A DNA stretch of 64,000 nt from Stutzerimonas stutzeri RCH2 (GTDB lineage Bacteria; Pseudomonadota; Gammaproteobacteria; Pseudomonadales; Pseudomonadaceae). Positions within the stretch are counted from its first letter, which is position 1. The number at the start of each line of letters is the position of its first letter. The position numbers and the translations under genes are program-made. The notes beneath the pieces are model-generated. The model was not told the origin of the DNA. It searched no databases and saw nothing but the letters and a program-made list of their open reading frames with translations. Positions 27,392-36,001 of the stretch are shown in pieces. Location of the stretch: assembly GCF_000327065.1 (NCBI RefSeq), contig NC_019936.1:2745001-2809000 (forward strand), read 5' to 3'.

Positions 27392-28039
27392 TCACTTGAT
27401 GGCGCCGAATAACCATGGCTGGTTCTGCTGGTGGCGGGCCTCAAAGGTCTTGATCGCTTCGGCGTCCTGCAGCGTCAGGCCGATATCGTCCAGACCGTTG
27501 AGCAAGCAGTGCTTACGGAAAGCGTCGACCTCGAAGCTGTACTGTTTGCCGTCCGGGCGTGTCACGACCTGCGCGGCGAGGTCGACGGTCAGCTGGTAGC
27601 CCTCGCTGGCTTCGGCCTGTGCGAACAGCTCATCGACTTCCTCTTCCTTCAACACAATCGGCAGCAGGCCGTTCTTGAAGCTGTTGTTGTAGAAGATATC
27701 GGCAAAGCTCGGCGCGATGATCGTACGGAAGCCGTACTCCTCCAGGGCCCACGGCGCGTGCTCGCGGGAGGAGCCGCAGCCGAAGTTCTCCCGAGCCAGC
27801 AGGACGCTTGCACCCCGATAGCGGGGGAAGTTCAGCACGAAGTCCTTGTTCACCGGACGCTGCGAGCAATCCTGGTTCGGCTGACCGACGTCCAGATAGC
27901 GCCACTCGTCAAACAGATTAGGGCCAAAGCCGGTGCGCTTGATGGACTTGAGAAACTGCTTCGGAATGATCTGATCGGTATCGACGTTGGCACGATCGAG
28001 CGGGCAGACCAGGCCGGTGTGTTGGGTAAAGGCTTTCAT
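27392..28039 (-). CDS. leuD: 3-isopropylmalate dehydratase small subunit
   Basis: A 215-residue swivelling domain of isopropylmalate isomerase that pairs with LeuC. Motifs are [17 protein letters not shown] at the N-terminus, then [16 protein letters not shown] (the substrate-binding loop) and [27 protein letters not shown] text (here [14 protein letters not shown]). I start at ATG 28039 ([11 protein letters not shown]), with GAGGAGAG upstream; the frame is open further but not coding. It begins 11 bases after the leuC stop. Confidence 0.97.
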   Translation of the reverse strand: MKAFTQHTGLVCPLDRANVDTDQIIPKQFLKSIKRTGFGPNLFDEWRYLDVGQPNQDCSQRPVNKDFVLNFPRYRGASVLLARENFGCGSSREHAPWALEEYGFRTIIAPSFADIFYNNSFKNGLLPIVLKEEEVDELFAQAEASEGYQLTVDLAAQVVTRPDGKQYSFEVDAFRKHCLLNGLDDIGLTLQDAEAIKTFEARHQQNQPWLFGAIK

Positions 28040-28050
28040 CCGTTCTCTCC

Positions 28051-29478
<1,428 letters not shown>

Positions 29479-29614
29479 CGGACTTTTCCTCATCTGCTTT
29501 CTATGCGGGGCAAATAGCCCTTGCGCTTATGGGGTCGATGCTAGGGGCTTGCATTCAATTACTCAAATTCATATTTTTCATCCAATACATTCCCACCTGG
29601 AATCGGAGCGACAC

Positions 29615-30490
29615 GTGGACCTGGCTAACCTCAACGCTTTCATTGCTGTCGCCGAAACAGGTGGCTTTTCGCTGGCCGCGGAGCGCCTGCACCTGACTCA
29701 ACCAGCCGTCAGCAAGCGCATCGCGGCACTGGAGTCGCAACTCGATGTACGCCTTTTCGACCGGCTCGGCCGTGAGATCGGGCTAACCGAGGCCGGCCGC
29801 GCGCTGTTGCCGCGCGCTTATCAGATTCTCAACGTGCTCGACGACACCCGCCGCGCCCTGACCAACCTCAACGGCGACATCGGCGGCCGGCTGAGCCTGG
29901 CGACCAGTCATCACATCGGCCTGCATCGTCTGCCGCCGCTGTTGCGCGCCTTTACCCGCGCCCATCCGCAGGTCAGCCTGGATATCCGTTTTCTCGACTC
30001 GGAAGTGGCCTATGACGAGGTACTGCACGGCCGCGCCGAACTCGCGGTGATCACCCTTGCGCCGCAGACAGCCGAACCGGTCAGAGCGGTGAAGGTGTGG
30101 GACGACCCGCTGGATTTCGTCGTAGCCCCCGAGCACCCACTGGCGAGCAAGACTGACATCCAGCTCGCCGATATCGCTGGGCATCCGGCCGTCTTTCCCG
30201 GCGGCAATACCTTCACCCACCACATTGCCCAGCGATTGTTCGAACGCGAGGGGCTGACGCCCAATATCACCATGAGCACCAACTACATGGAGACCATAAA
30301 GATGATGGTTTCCATCGGCATCGCCTGGAGCGTACTGCCGCGCAGCATGCTCGACGAACAGGTAGTCAGCCTGCCCTTGCCAGGCATTCAGCTGACCCGG
30401 CAACTTGGCTACATCCTGCATAGGGAACGCACCCTGTCCAATGCGGCGAGGGCCTTCATGGCACTGCTGGATGCTGAACGCGGTGACTGA
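29615..30490 (+). CDS. LysR-family regulator divergent from leuC
   Basis: A 291-residue LysR protein. GTG 29615 (VDLANLNAFIAVAE) is chosen, with GGAG six bases before it; an upstream ATG would add 22 residues that do not match the family. The winged helix is residues 1-60 (FIAVAETGGFSLAAERLHL, then QPAVSKRIAALESQLD). The effector domain includes VVAPEHPLASKTDIQLADI. Homologues in this position in pseudomonads are assumed to activate leuC in response to a leucine-pathway intermediate. The divergent gap of about 135 bases would carry both promoters. It converges on ibpA through a shared terminator. Confidence 0.9.
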   Translation: MDLANLNAFIAVAETGGFSLAAERLHLTQPAVSKRIAALESQLDVRLFDRLGREIGLTEAGRALLPRAYQILNVLDDTRRALTNLNGDIGGRLSLATSHHIGLHRLPPLLRAFTRAHPQVSLDIRFLDSEVAYDEVLHGRAELAVITLAPQTAEPVRAVKVWDDPLDFVVAPEHPLASKTDIQLADIAGHPAVFPGGNTFTHHIAQRLFEREGLTPNITMSTNYMETIKMMVSIGIAWSVLPRSMLDEQVVSLPLPGIQLTRQLGYILHRERTLSNAARAFMALLDAERGD

Positions 30491-30511
30491 CCAGACGAGA
30501 CAACTACAAGA

Positions 30512-30541
30512 AAGGGCGCCTATAGCGCCCTTCTCTTCTTT
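30512..30541. terminator. Bidirectional terminator between LysR and ibpA
   Basis: AAGGGCGC-N5-GCGCCCTT is followed on the + strand by CTCTTCTTT and on the minus strand by CTTGTAG preceded by T residues. It lies in the 56-base gap between two convergent stops, so it can end both transcripts. Confidence 0.8.
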
Positions 30542-30546
30542 GCAGA

Positions 30547-30993
30547 TCAACCCTCCAGCGCGGGCCGCTGATCGGCGTTGATCGGGATGCGCTTGGGCTT
30601 GGCCTCTTCCGGCACCACGCGCACCAGATCGATCTTGAGCAAGCCACTGTTCAGCGCAGCGCCTTTCACCTCGATGTGGTCGGCCAGCCGGAACGACAGC
30701 TTGAACGCCCGCTGGGCAATACCCTGATGCAGATAGGTGACGTTCTCGGCCTCGCTCTCGCGCCGCCCGCCACTGATGGTCAGCACACTACGCTCTACCT
30801 GCAGATCGAGATCGGACTCCTGGAATCCGGCGGCAGCGACCACGATTCGATACTGGTCGTCACCGTGTTTCTCGATGTTATAGGGTGGATACGAGCTGCC
30901 GGTGTCGTTGCGCAGGGCGGACTCGAACAGGTCGTTGAAACGATCGAAGCCCACGGATTGCCGGAACAGAGGGGCCATGGGAAACGAACTCAT
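30547..30993 (-). CDS. ibpA: Small heat-shock protein, Hsp20/IbpA family
   Basis: A 148-residue ATP-independent holdase that keeps unfolding proteins soluble for DnaK/ClpB. The N-terminal arm is APLFRQSVGFDRFNDLFESAL; the alpha-crystallin domain spans residues about 38-128 (YPPYNIEKHGDDQYRIVVAAAGF to GLLKIDLVRVVPEE); the C-terminal tail has the I-x-I anchor in RIPIN. The ATG at 30993 has GGAGG upstream, which is buried in a predicted thermometer hairpin. A sigma-32-type promoter lies about 65 bases further upstream, so both transcription and translation should rise with heat. Confidence 0.96.
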   Translation of the reverse strand: MSSFPMAPLFRQSVGFDRFNDLFESALRNDTGSSYPPYNIEKHGDDQYRIVVAAAGFQESDLDLQVERSVLTISGGRRESEAENVTYLHQGIAQRAFKLSFRLADHIEVKGAALNSGLLKIDLVRVVPEEAKPKRIPINADQRPALEG

Positions 30994-31000
30994 GATAAAC

Positions 31001-31051
31001 CTCCTGAAATCAGCGAGTTGAAACAGGCGGGACCCGGCTTCGGCATCCCGC
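31001..31051 (-). promoter_or_regulatory. ROSE-like RNA thermometer in the ibpA leader
   Basis: Two hairpins stand in the short leader. The start-proximal one (31017-31001) is CTC-G-CTGATTTCAG-GAG: CTC and CTG pair with CAG and GAG, leaving one bulged G opposite the Shine-Dalgarno AGGAGG. That bulged-G, UCGCU-against-AGGA layout is the hallmark of ROSE elements. The upstream hairpin (31051-31027) has a GCGGGA/TCCCGC stem. Short ROSE-like thermometers on Pseudomonas ibpA are established in the literature; the identity here is by sequence pattern only. Confidence 0.8.
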
Positions 31052-31058
31052 TGAGCCT

Positions 31059-31087
31059 TAGATAGGAACCGTTCTGCAGATTTCAAG
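31059..31087 (-). promoter_or_regulatory. Heat-shock (sigma-32) promoter of ibpA
   Basis: On the minus strand CTTGAAA (31087-31081), a 14-base spacer, and CCTATCTA (31066-31059) match the sigma-32 consensus CTTGAAA-N11-16-CCCCATNT well. Transcription would begin near 31052, just before the first leader hairpin. Confidence 0.75.
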
Positions 31088-31123
31088 GCGCATGAAACAA
31101 GCCTGCCGACAAGAGGTAACACC

Positions 31124-31870
31124 ATGTCCAGAGTCATGCTGATCACAGGTGCCAGCCGTGGTATCGGCGCCGCCACTGCGCGGCTTGCAGCTCGCCAGGG
31201 CTACGCGCTCTGCCTCAATTTCCACCAGCGCGAAGACGCAGCAAATCAGGTGCTTGAGCAGGTCCGCGCTGCGGGCGTGCCGGCAATCACGGTCAAGGCC
31301 GATGTCGCCGACGAGAGCCAGGTGCTGCAGATGTTCGAGGTGATTGATCGCGAGTTCGGCCGCCTCGATGTGCTGGTCAATAACGCAGGCATGCTCGAAC
31401 AACAGATGCGTCTGGAGCAGATGGATGCCGCTCGCTGGATGCGCGTGCTCGGCGCCAACGTCATCGGCAGCTTTCTATGCGCCCGCGAGGCGATCAAACG
31501 AATGTCCACGAAGCACGGCGGCCAGGGCGGGTCGATCATCAACCTGTCTTCCATCGCCGCTCGGTTGGGTGCGCCCGGCGAGTACATCGACTACGCGGCG
31601 GCCAAGGGCGCCATCGACAGCATGACTGTCGGGCTGGCCAGGGAAGTGGCCGGCGAAGGCATTCGGGTGAATGCGGTACGACCCGGTGTCATCCATACCG
31701 AGATTCACGCCAGCGGTGGCGAGCCGGATCGCATCGAGCGGGTCAAGGCAAGCGTGCCCATGGGACGCGGCGGTCAGGCCGAGGAAATCGCCGAGGCCAT
31801 CCTCTGGCTGGCCAGCGAGCAGGCCAGCTATACCACCGGCGCGTTGCTGGATGTCAGTGGCGGGCGCTGA
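31124..31870 (+). CDS. Short-chain dehydrogenase/reductase
   Basis: A 248-residue Rossmann-fold oxidoreductase. TGASRGIGAATARLA (residues 8-22) is the dinucleotide loop, NNAG the structural motif at about 89-92, and the catalytic set is Ser in INLSSIAARLG, Tyr in YIDYAAAKGA and Lys four residues later. The C-terminal DVSGGR is typical. Its sequence resembles FabG-like and sugar-dehydrogenase-like SDRs; the substrate is unknown. AGAGGTAAC precedes the ATG. It is divergent from ibpA and converges on dusC with five bases between stops. Confidence 0.92.
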   Translation: MSRVMLITGASRGIGAATARLAARQGYALCLNFHQREDAANQVLEQVRAAGVPAITVKADVADESQVLQMFEVIDREFGRLDVLVNNAGMLEQQMRLEQMDAARWMRVLGANVIGSFLCAREAIKRMSTKHGGQGGSIINLSSIAARLGAPGEYIDYAAAKGAIDSMTVGLAREVAGEGIRVNAVRPGVIHTEIHASGGEPDRIERVKASVPMGRGGQAEEIAEAILWLASEQASYTTGALLDVSGGR

Positions 31871-31875
31871 CCGGA

Positions 31876-32847
31876 CTAACCCAGCGCCGCGACCTGAATG
31901 CCGGTATCGACGCCAAGCATCGCATCGATGCGTGCGCAATCGTTTTCCCGCCGCATGGCCGCAAACAGCGCCACGGCTTCGGGGTAGTTGCGCGTCAGCA
32001 AGGCCAGCCACTGTTTGAGTCTGCCGGGCGCGTAGCGTGGCGCAATCTTGCCTCGGGCCTGCTGCCAGAAGTCCACCAGTGTCGGCTGGAACTCTGCCCA
32101 GCTCATCTCCGGGAGACTCAGGCCCTGTTTCGCCGCAGCGATCTGTCGCGCCAGATCCGGCCGGGAAACCAGGCCGCGACCCAGCATGATGTTCTCCGCG
32201 CCGCTGACTTCACGGCAGCGCTGCCAGTCGGCCAGCGACCAGATATCGCCATTGGCGTAGACGGGTACCGATACCGCTTCCTGCACCCGCGCAATCCACT
32301 CCCAGTGCGCCGGTGGCTTGTAGCCTTCGACCTTGGTCCGCGCATGCACTACCAGCTGCCCTGCCCCGCCGTCGACCAGCGCCCGAGCGCAGTCGATGGC
32401 ACTATCGGGGCTGTCGAACCCAAGGCGCATCTTGGCGGTAACCGGGACATGCGCCGGCACGGCTCGCCGCACTTCGCAGAGGATGGCGTGCAGCAACTCC
32501 GGCTCTTTCAACAGCACGGCGCCGCCGCGCGACTTGTTCACCGTCTTGGCTGGGCAGCCGAAATTGAGGTCAATAGCCGGCGCGCCCAATGCGCAGGCAA
32601 ATGCGGCGTTATCCGCAAGACAAACCGGATCAGAACCAAGCAACTGGACGCGCACCGGTGTGCCGGCACGGGTCACAGCGCCGGACGTTAGCTCGGGTGC
32701 AAGCTTGCGAAAGCTGCTCTTCGGCAACAGACGGTCGGAAACGCGAATGAACTCGGTCACGCACCAGTCCACGCCGCCCATGCGGGTAAGTACGTCGCGA
32801 AGAATTTCGTCGACCAACCCTTCCATGGGTGCCAAGGCAATCTGCAT
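31876..32847 (-). CDS. dusC: tRNA-dihydrouridine(16) synthase
   Basis: A 323-residue FMN enzyme that reduces uridine 16 in the tRNA D-loop. It starts [18 protein letters not shown], the DusC form of the family's FMN-binding start. [19 protein letters not shown] contains the conserved catalytic Cys, and [22 protein letters not shown] and [10 protein letters not shown] follow; the [12 protein letters not shown] segment closes the barrel. The C-terminal helical domain matches DusC more than DusA or DusB. It is monocistronic by layout. Confidence 0.95.
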   Translation of the reverse strand: MQIALAPMEGLVDEILRDVLTRMGGVDWCVTEFIRVSDRLLPKSSFRKLAPELTSGAVTRAGTPVRVQLLGSDPVCLADNAAFACALGAPAIDLNFGCPAKTVNKSRGGAVLLKEPELLHAILCEVRRAVPAHVPVTAKMRLGFDSPDSAIDCARALVDGGAGQLVVHARTKVEGYKPPAHWEWIARVQEAVSVPVYANGDIWSLADWQRCREVSGAENIMLGRGLVSRPDLARQIAAAKQGLSLPEMSWAEFQPTLVDFWQQARGKIAPRYAPGRLKQWLALLTRNYPEAVALFAAMRRENDCARIDAMLGVDTGIQVAALG

Positions 32848-32929
32848 ATCACGCCACTAGATGATGAAAGGCGGGCATTGTACGGATGCCCGATCTCTGA
32901 ATCACGCCTGGCCTGACATCCGTCGTCGG

Positions 32930-33235
32930 CTATTCCTCAATCGTGCCGCCTATCGTATCGGTACCCGTGGTAGCGCCCATTCCTCCAGTGGTCCCCGTGT
33001 TACCGGTGCCCATCGTGCCCAAGTCGCTGTTCTGGTGCTCGTCGGCAGATCGCTGCTGGCGCTCTGCCGACTCCTTATCAGCATCACTTGAACTCGGCGC
33101 ATTAGATTCGAGCGTCGATCCACTCAAGGAACCACTGGAGTGGTTGTTTTCACGCGCCTGCTCCGATGAGCCAGCCCAGGCTCCGCCCGAGCAAGCCAGA
33201 AGCAGTACCGCAACAGATGTAAGTACTCGTTTCAC
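32930..33235 (-). CDS. Small exported Ser/Gly/Thr-rich protein (second of a pair)
   Basis: A 101-residue protein that I cannot assign to a family. It starts at GTG 33235, with GAGGAGGT eight bases upstream, giving a clear signal sequence (KRVLTSVAVLLLACSGGAWA). Cleavage could be at AWA-G by signal peptidase I, or at LLAC as a lipoprotein. The mature part is low complexity, rich in Ser, Gly, Thr, Asp and Gln, with GTMGTGNTGTTGGMGATTG at the end. It lies 29 bases after a similar small exported protein gene in the same direction. A role outside the cytoplasm is all that can be inferred. Confidence 0.7.
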   Translation of the reverse strand: MKRVLTSVAVLLLACSGGAWAGSSEQARENNHSSGSLSGSTLESNAPSSSDADKESAERQQRSADEHQNSDLGTMGTGNTGTTGGMGATTGTDTIGGTIEE

Positions 33236-33264
33236 AACTACCTCCTCGGTAATCAAGGGCAGCG

Positions 33265-33579
33265 CTAGTCGCTGCGCTTTTCCAGCTTCGGGCGGCGCCG
33301 GTGCTCCATGTCGGTCTCGTTACCACCATGACCAGGCTCCGTGGAACTGTTCTGCTTCGACGAAGTTTTTTCGGATGACGAATCCACCGATGTGGCGCGC
33401 TGCTTCTCATCCAGGTAGTCGACCCCGCCGCCGATGCCCATCGACCCGTTGCCGGCGGCACCGCGATCTGCCGCGCCCGTGTTCTGAGCAAGCGGAACTC
33501 CCGCAAAGGGCAATTCCAGACTCTGTGCGCCTGCCGTTGAAGCAAGTACTGCGATGACTAAACCGAGCTGAATACGCAT
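33265..33579 (-). CDS. Small exported Gly/Ser-rich, Lys/Arg-tailed protein (first of a pair)
   Basis: A 104-residue protein of unknown function. ATG 33579 follows GGAGGTGT by eight bases. The signal peptide (MRIQLGLVIAVLASTAGA) should be cleaved before QSLEL. The mature part has a Gly-rich stretch (GAAGNGSMGIGGGVDYLDE), a Ser-rich stretch, and a charged tail (MEHRRRPKLEKRSD). Composition is like its downstream neighbour, and the two are probably one operon. No homologue with a known role comes to mind. Confidence 0.7.
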   Translation of the reverse strand: MRIQLGLVIAVLASTAGAQSLELPFAGVPLAQNTGAADRGAAGNGSMGIGGGVDYLDEKQRATSVDSSSEKTSSKQNSSTEPGHGGNETDMEHRRRPKLEKRSD

Positions 33580-33705
33580 GTCGGACACCTCCGCATCGTT
33601 CACCTGATAGTTAGGCAGCACTCGCGTTCCGGAGTGCGTTGGCTAGCGACCGATGGCATGCCGGAACCGCCTTCCGCCGCAGGGGTCACATCCACAAGGA
33701 CGAAT

Positions 33706-33909
33706 ATGGATCACAGAGGGAAGCACCGGATGGAACCTGCGCTGATACTGGCAATGATCTTTCTAGGCTGGCTGTCAGTCGCGCTCGCCATGCTTTGGGG
33801 AATGATGAGGATCGCGCGGCGCCATCATCCGCAGGCACGACTGTCGAAGCAGCCATGCCCATCGCCGACGTCAGTCGACCCAACCGCCCTAGCCTCTTGG
33901 CATGCCTGA
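33706..33909 (+). CDS. Possible single-pass small membrane protein
   Basis: A frame of about 67 residues from ATG 33706 (AAGGACG just upstream), or about 59 from ATG 33730. It contains one strong membrane helix (ALILAMIFLGWLSVALAMLWGMM) followed by the basic RIARRHHPQARL, the charge pattern of an inner-membrane protein with its tail in the cytoplasm. No family is recognised. It ends shortly before the promoter of the first initiator tRNA. It could be a chance frame. Confidence 0.35.
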   Translation: MDHRGKHRMEPALILAMIFLGWLSVALAMLWGMMRIARRHHPQARLSKQPCPSPTSVDPTALASWHA

Positions 33910-33940
33910 CGGCTATTTCCATCTTTTTTGAAATAAATCC

Positions 33941-33968
33941 GTGACAGCAGCATTTGAAGCTGTAGAAT
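33941..33968 (+). promoter_or_regulatory. Sigma-70 promoter of the first tRNA-fMet gene
   Basis: GTGACA (33941-33946), a 16-base spacer and TAGAAT (33963-33968) precede the tRNA start by six bases. The TGTAGAATGCGC stretch is repeated before the second tRNA-fMet. Confidence 0.65.
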
Positions 33969-33974
33969 GCGCAT

Positions 33975-34051
<77 letters not shown>

Positions 34052-34057
34052 AATTTC

Positions 34058-34087
34058 AAAGGCCACTCAATGAGTGGCCTTTTTTTT
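34058..34087 (+). terminator. Intrinsic terminator after tRNA-fMet copy 1
   Basis: AAAGGCCACTC-AAT-GAGTGGCC followed by eight T residues, starting six bases after the CCA end. Confidence 0.95.
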
Positions 34088-34180
34088 CGCACTGCGATTC
34101 TCTGGGCTCAGCAACACCTACGCTGATCGCAGGCGCGAAGCTAAGCATTTGAATAAATTACCCTTTTTTCGCCCTTCCAA

Positions 34181-34208
34181 TTGACAACGGGCCTCCACTC
34201 TGTAGAAT
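34181..34208 (+). promoter_or_regulatory. Sigma-70 promoter of the second tRNA-fMet gene
   Basis: A perfect TTGACA (34181-34186), a 16-base spacer and TAGAAT (34203-34208), followed by GCGCCCCACAGA and the tRNA. The GC-rich stretch after the -10 box resembles a stringent discriminator. Confidence 0.8.
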
Positions 34209-34220
34209 GCGCCCCACAGA

Positions 34221-34297
<77 letters not shown>

Positions 34298-34302
34298 AAT
34301 CA

Positions 34303-34336
34303 CGAAAAAGGCCACTCAGACGAGTGGCCTTTTTCG
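34303..34336 (+). terminator. Intrinsic terminator after tRNA-fMet copy 2
   Basis: CGAAAAAGGCCACTC-N4-GAGTGGCCTTTTTCG: a GC-rich stem extended by A-T pairs, with the T run inside the 3' arm. The core GGCCACTC/GAGTGGCC is the same as in the terminator of copy 1. Confidence 0.93.
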
Positions 34337-34966
34337 TTTGCGTGTCTCTTTCACCGGACAGACCTTCAGCTATTAAGCCGCACTTTAGGAATGGAAGTCC
34401 CGAAGAATTAACTCCTTAGAGAGTATTGCTCAGCCTATGCGGAATAATACTCCCTTCGTTTATTCATATGGCACCTATGGCCAACAAAGGAATAGCGGGT
34501 TTATCCAGCTTAGAGCTAATTACTGCGGCAGATACAACCACTTCATGATAGCCCTAGGCCAGCCCACACAAAAAGCAAAATTCTTTTAACTTCAATAGAT
34601 TAGTTAGCCTGATCACTCCCCAGCCGCCAACCCCAACATTTTTTTGGCTCTCCAGCTTGACTTGGTTCACGTTATGACGGATATCTATTCGCAACAGGGA
34701 GCAATACGTTGCAGAGCAGTTTAAGACCAACTGGACAGGTCAAGTTTTGCAACGCGAGAGTTAAATCCCCCTGCCTGATTAGTCTCGCTTTTTAAAGAAG
34801 CGATGCAGGCGCGTTCGCCATAAGCATTGAAGAGTCGGGCTCTGTAGAGTTTCCGGAGTGCGGTAGCCATGCCGGAATCTCTCAAACTCTGGCGCGAGCG
34901 TCAGCCGATCGTAGCTGACGGGGAATAATGTACAAGCCATTCGAATCGACAAACAAATAAGTCGAT

Positions 34967-34978
34967 GGCGGTAGCTTT
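34967..34978 (+). promoter_or_regulatory. ops-like element (RfaH loading site)
   Basis: GGCGGTAGCTTT matches the ops consensus GGCGGTAGNNT, at which RfaH is recruited to paused RNA polymerase. It lies about 180 bases upstream of the first gene of a long polysaccharide operon that itself encodes an RfaH-like protein, the context where ops sites occur. A nine-base match alone would be weak in GC-rich DNA. A related GCGGTAGCCAT lies upstream at about 34860. Confidence 0.6.
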
Positions 34979-35004
34979 GTCTAAACGAAAAGTCGTTTAG
35001 ACAA
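34977..35004 (+). promoter_or_regulatory. Perfect 12-bp hairpin abutting the ops-like element
   Basis: TTGTCTAAACGA-AAAG-TCGTTTAGACAA is a perfect stem with a four-base loop, followed by TTATTA. It overlaps the last bases of the ops-like site. It may be a weak terminator or pause hairpin that antitermination must overcome, or alternatively a DNA palindrome bound by a regulator. Confidence 0.55.
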
Positions 35005-35154
35005 TTATTAACTATGCCAGCTGGCTACAACCTACTGCCCAGCATCACGTCGTAATCACTTAATTTCCACTCAGAATGCCGATCAGCAGCGGCGCTGCAG
35101 TAGCTGCCACTCGACCAAACCGTTTCGCCTGGCCTTTGTGCAGGGAGAACTATC

Positions 35155-35928
35155 GTGTCAACAATCTTTTTTGGAACAGAAGATCAGGACAAGGCATTGA
35201 TTGCGCGAGACATGTATCAGAATGGCTATGCCTGCATACCCGACTATTTAAAAAACCTGCAACTAACCCAACTGCGCGAACAAGTTTACGAGCAGGCTCG
35301 ACAGCATCATGGGGAATACTTCGCTCATCACGACGGTGAACAGGTAGCGGGCTCGCTGCTTGCCACATTGAGCAGCGCACCGGAGTTCCAGTCGCTTCTG
35401 GACGACGTGTACCAGCTCGGCGCCGGCAAGGCGGCGCCGAGCAAGCGCATCTATCTGGTATTGCGATGCGTGCAGGGTCAGACAGGTCGCAAGGAGTCGA
35501 ACTGCTTTCACTACGACGCTTCCCTGGTAACGGCGCTGCTACCGGTGGAAATTCCGCAGGATGGCGACCAGCGCGGGGATCTGCTGCTGTTTCCCAACCT
35601 GCGCAAGCTTCGCAAGTATGTGCTGGTCAACGTGCTGGAGAAGGCACTGCTGCAGAACAAGCTGAGCCGCAGACTGATTACCCGCGCGATAGGCATCGGG
35701 CTGCTCCGGCCACAGCGCCTGCAACTGGTACCAGGCAATCTCTACCTGTTCTGGGGTTATCGATCCCTGCATGCCAACGAACCTTGTGATCCGGCGCAGA
35801 TGCGCGCTACCGCCATCTTCCATTACGGCGATCCCCACGCCGGCAGTCTGATGACCCGAATGATCCTCAGGCACAACCAACGCAGAGCACGGCGGGCAAG
35901 TGCAATCGGTACGCAGCAACCGGTCTGA
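35155..35928 (+). CDS. 2-oxoglutarate/Fe(II)-dependent oxygenase-like protein, first gene of the polysaccharide locus
   Basis: A 257-residue cytoplasmic protein starting at GTG 35155 behind GGGAGAA. It has the iron-binding facial triad of the phytanoyl-CoA-dioxygenase type: H119-x-D121 in NCFHYDASLVTALLP, then H206 in GYRSLHANEP, and a 2-oxoglutarate-binding Arg217 eleven residues later in QMRATAIFHYGD. The core is preceded by PGNLYLFWG as the last strand. Such enzymes hydroxylate or desaturate small molecules or residues. In this place it could hydroxylate a sugar, an acyl substituent or a lipid-linked precursor; that is inference. Family membership rests on motif layout, not overall similarity. 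Confidence 0.7.
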   Translation: MSTIFFGTEDQDKALIARDMYQNGYACIPDYLKNLQLTQLREQVYEQARQHHGEYFAHHDGEQVAGSLLATLSSAPEFQSLLDDVYQLGAGKAAPSKRIYLVLRCVQGQTGRKESNCFHYDASLVTALLPVEIPQDGDQRGDLLLFPNLRKLRKYVLVNVLEKALLQNKLSRRLITRAIGIGLLRPQRLQLVPGNLYLFWGYRSLHANEPCDPAQMRATAIFHYGDPHAGSLMTRMILRHNQRRARRASAIGTQQPV

Positions 35929-36001
35929 GCGCCCAGCTGTGGCACCCAGCGTAACCCCCGGATGCCATCCGGGGTGGCTGAGCTTCGATAAGGAAATCAC
36001 C

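Larger units (their letters stand above)
34337..35154 (+). other. AT-richer, gene-free leader of the exopolysaccharide locus
   Basis: About 820 bases without a supportable gene on either strand, and visibly richer in A and T than the flanking DNA. It contains several inverted repeats: GAGTATT-N18-AATACTC (34421-34452); GCGAGA-N23-TCTCGC followed by five T (34754-34793), terminator-like; TTCCGG-N15-CCGGAA (34851-34877) enclosing GCGGTAGC; CGTCAGC-N8-GCTGACG (34899-34920); and then the ops-like site and the 12-bp hairpin listed separately. A weak promoter candidate is TTGACT at 34657 with TATCTA at 34682, but the 19-base spacing is poor. I read the stretch as an untranslated regulatory leader for the + strand cluster. 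Confidence 0.6.

Noticed and set aside
25137..27599. An 820-residue open frame on the + strand opposite asd and leuB
   Set aside because: It runs antisense to two clearly conserved genes with full motifs, and its own sequence is His/Arg/Gln-rich without any domain; it is a by-product of high GC.
34657..34688. Sigma-70 promoter for the polysaccharide operon (TTGACT ... TATCTA)
   Set aside because: The 19-base spacer and imperfect boxes are too weak to call as a feature; it is mentioned only within the leader entry.
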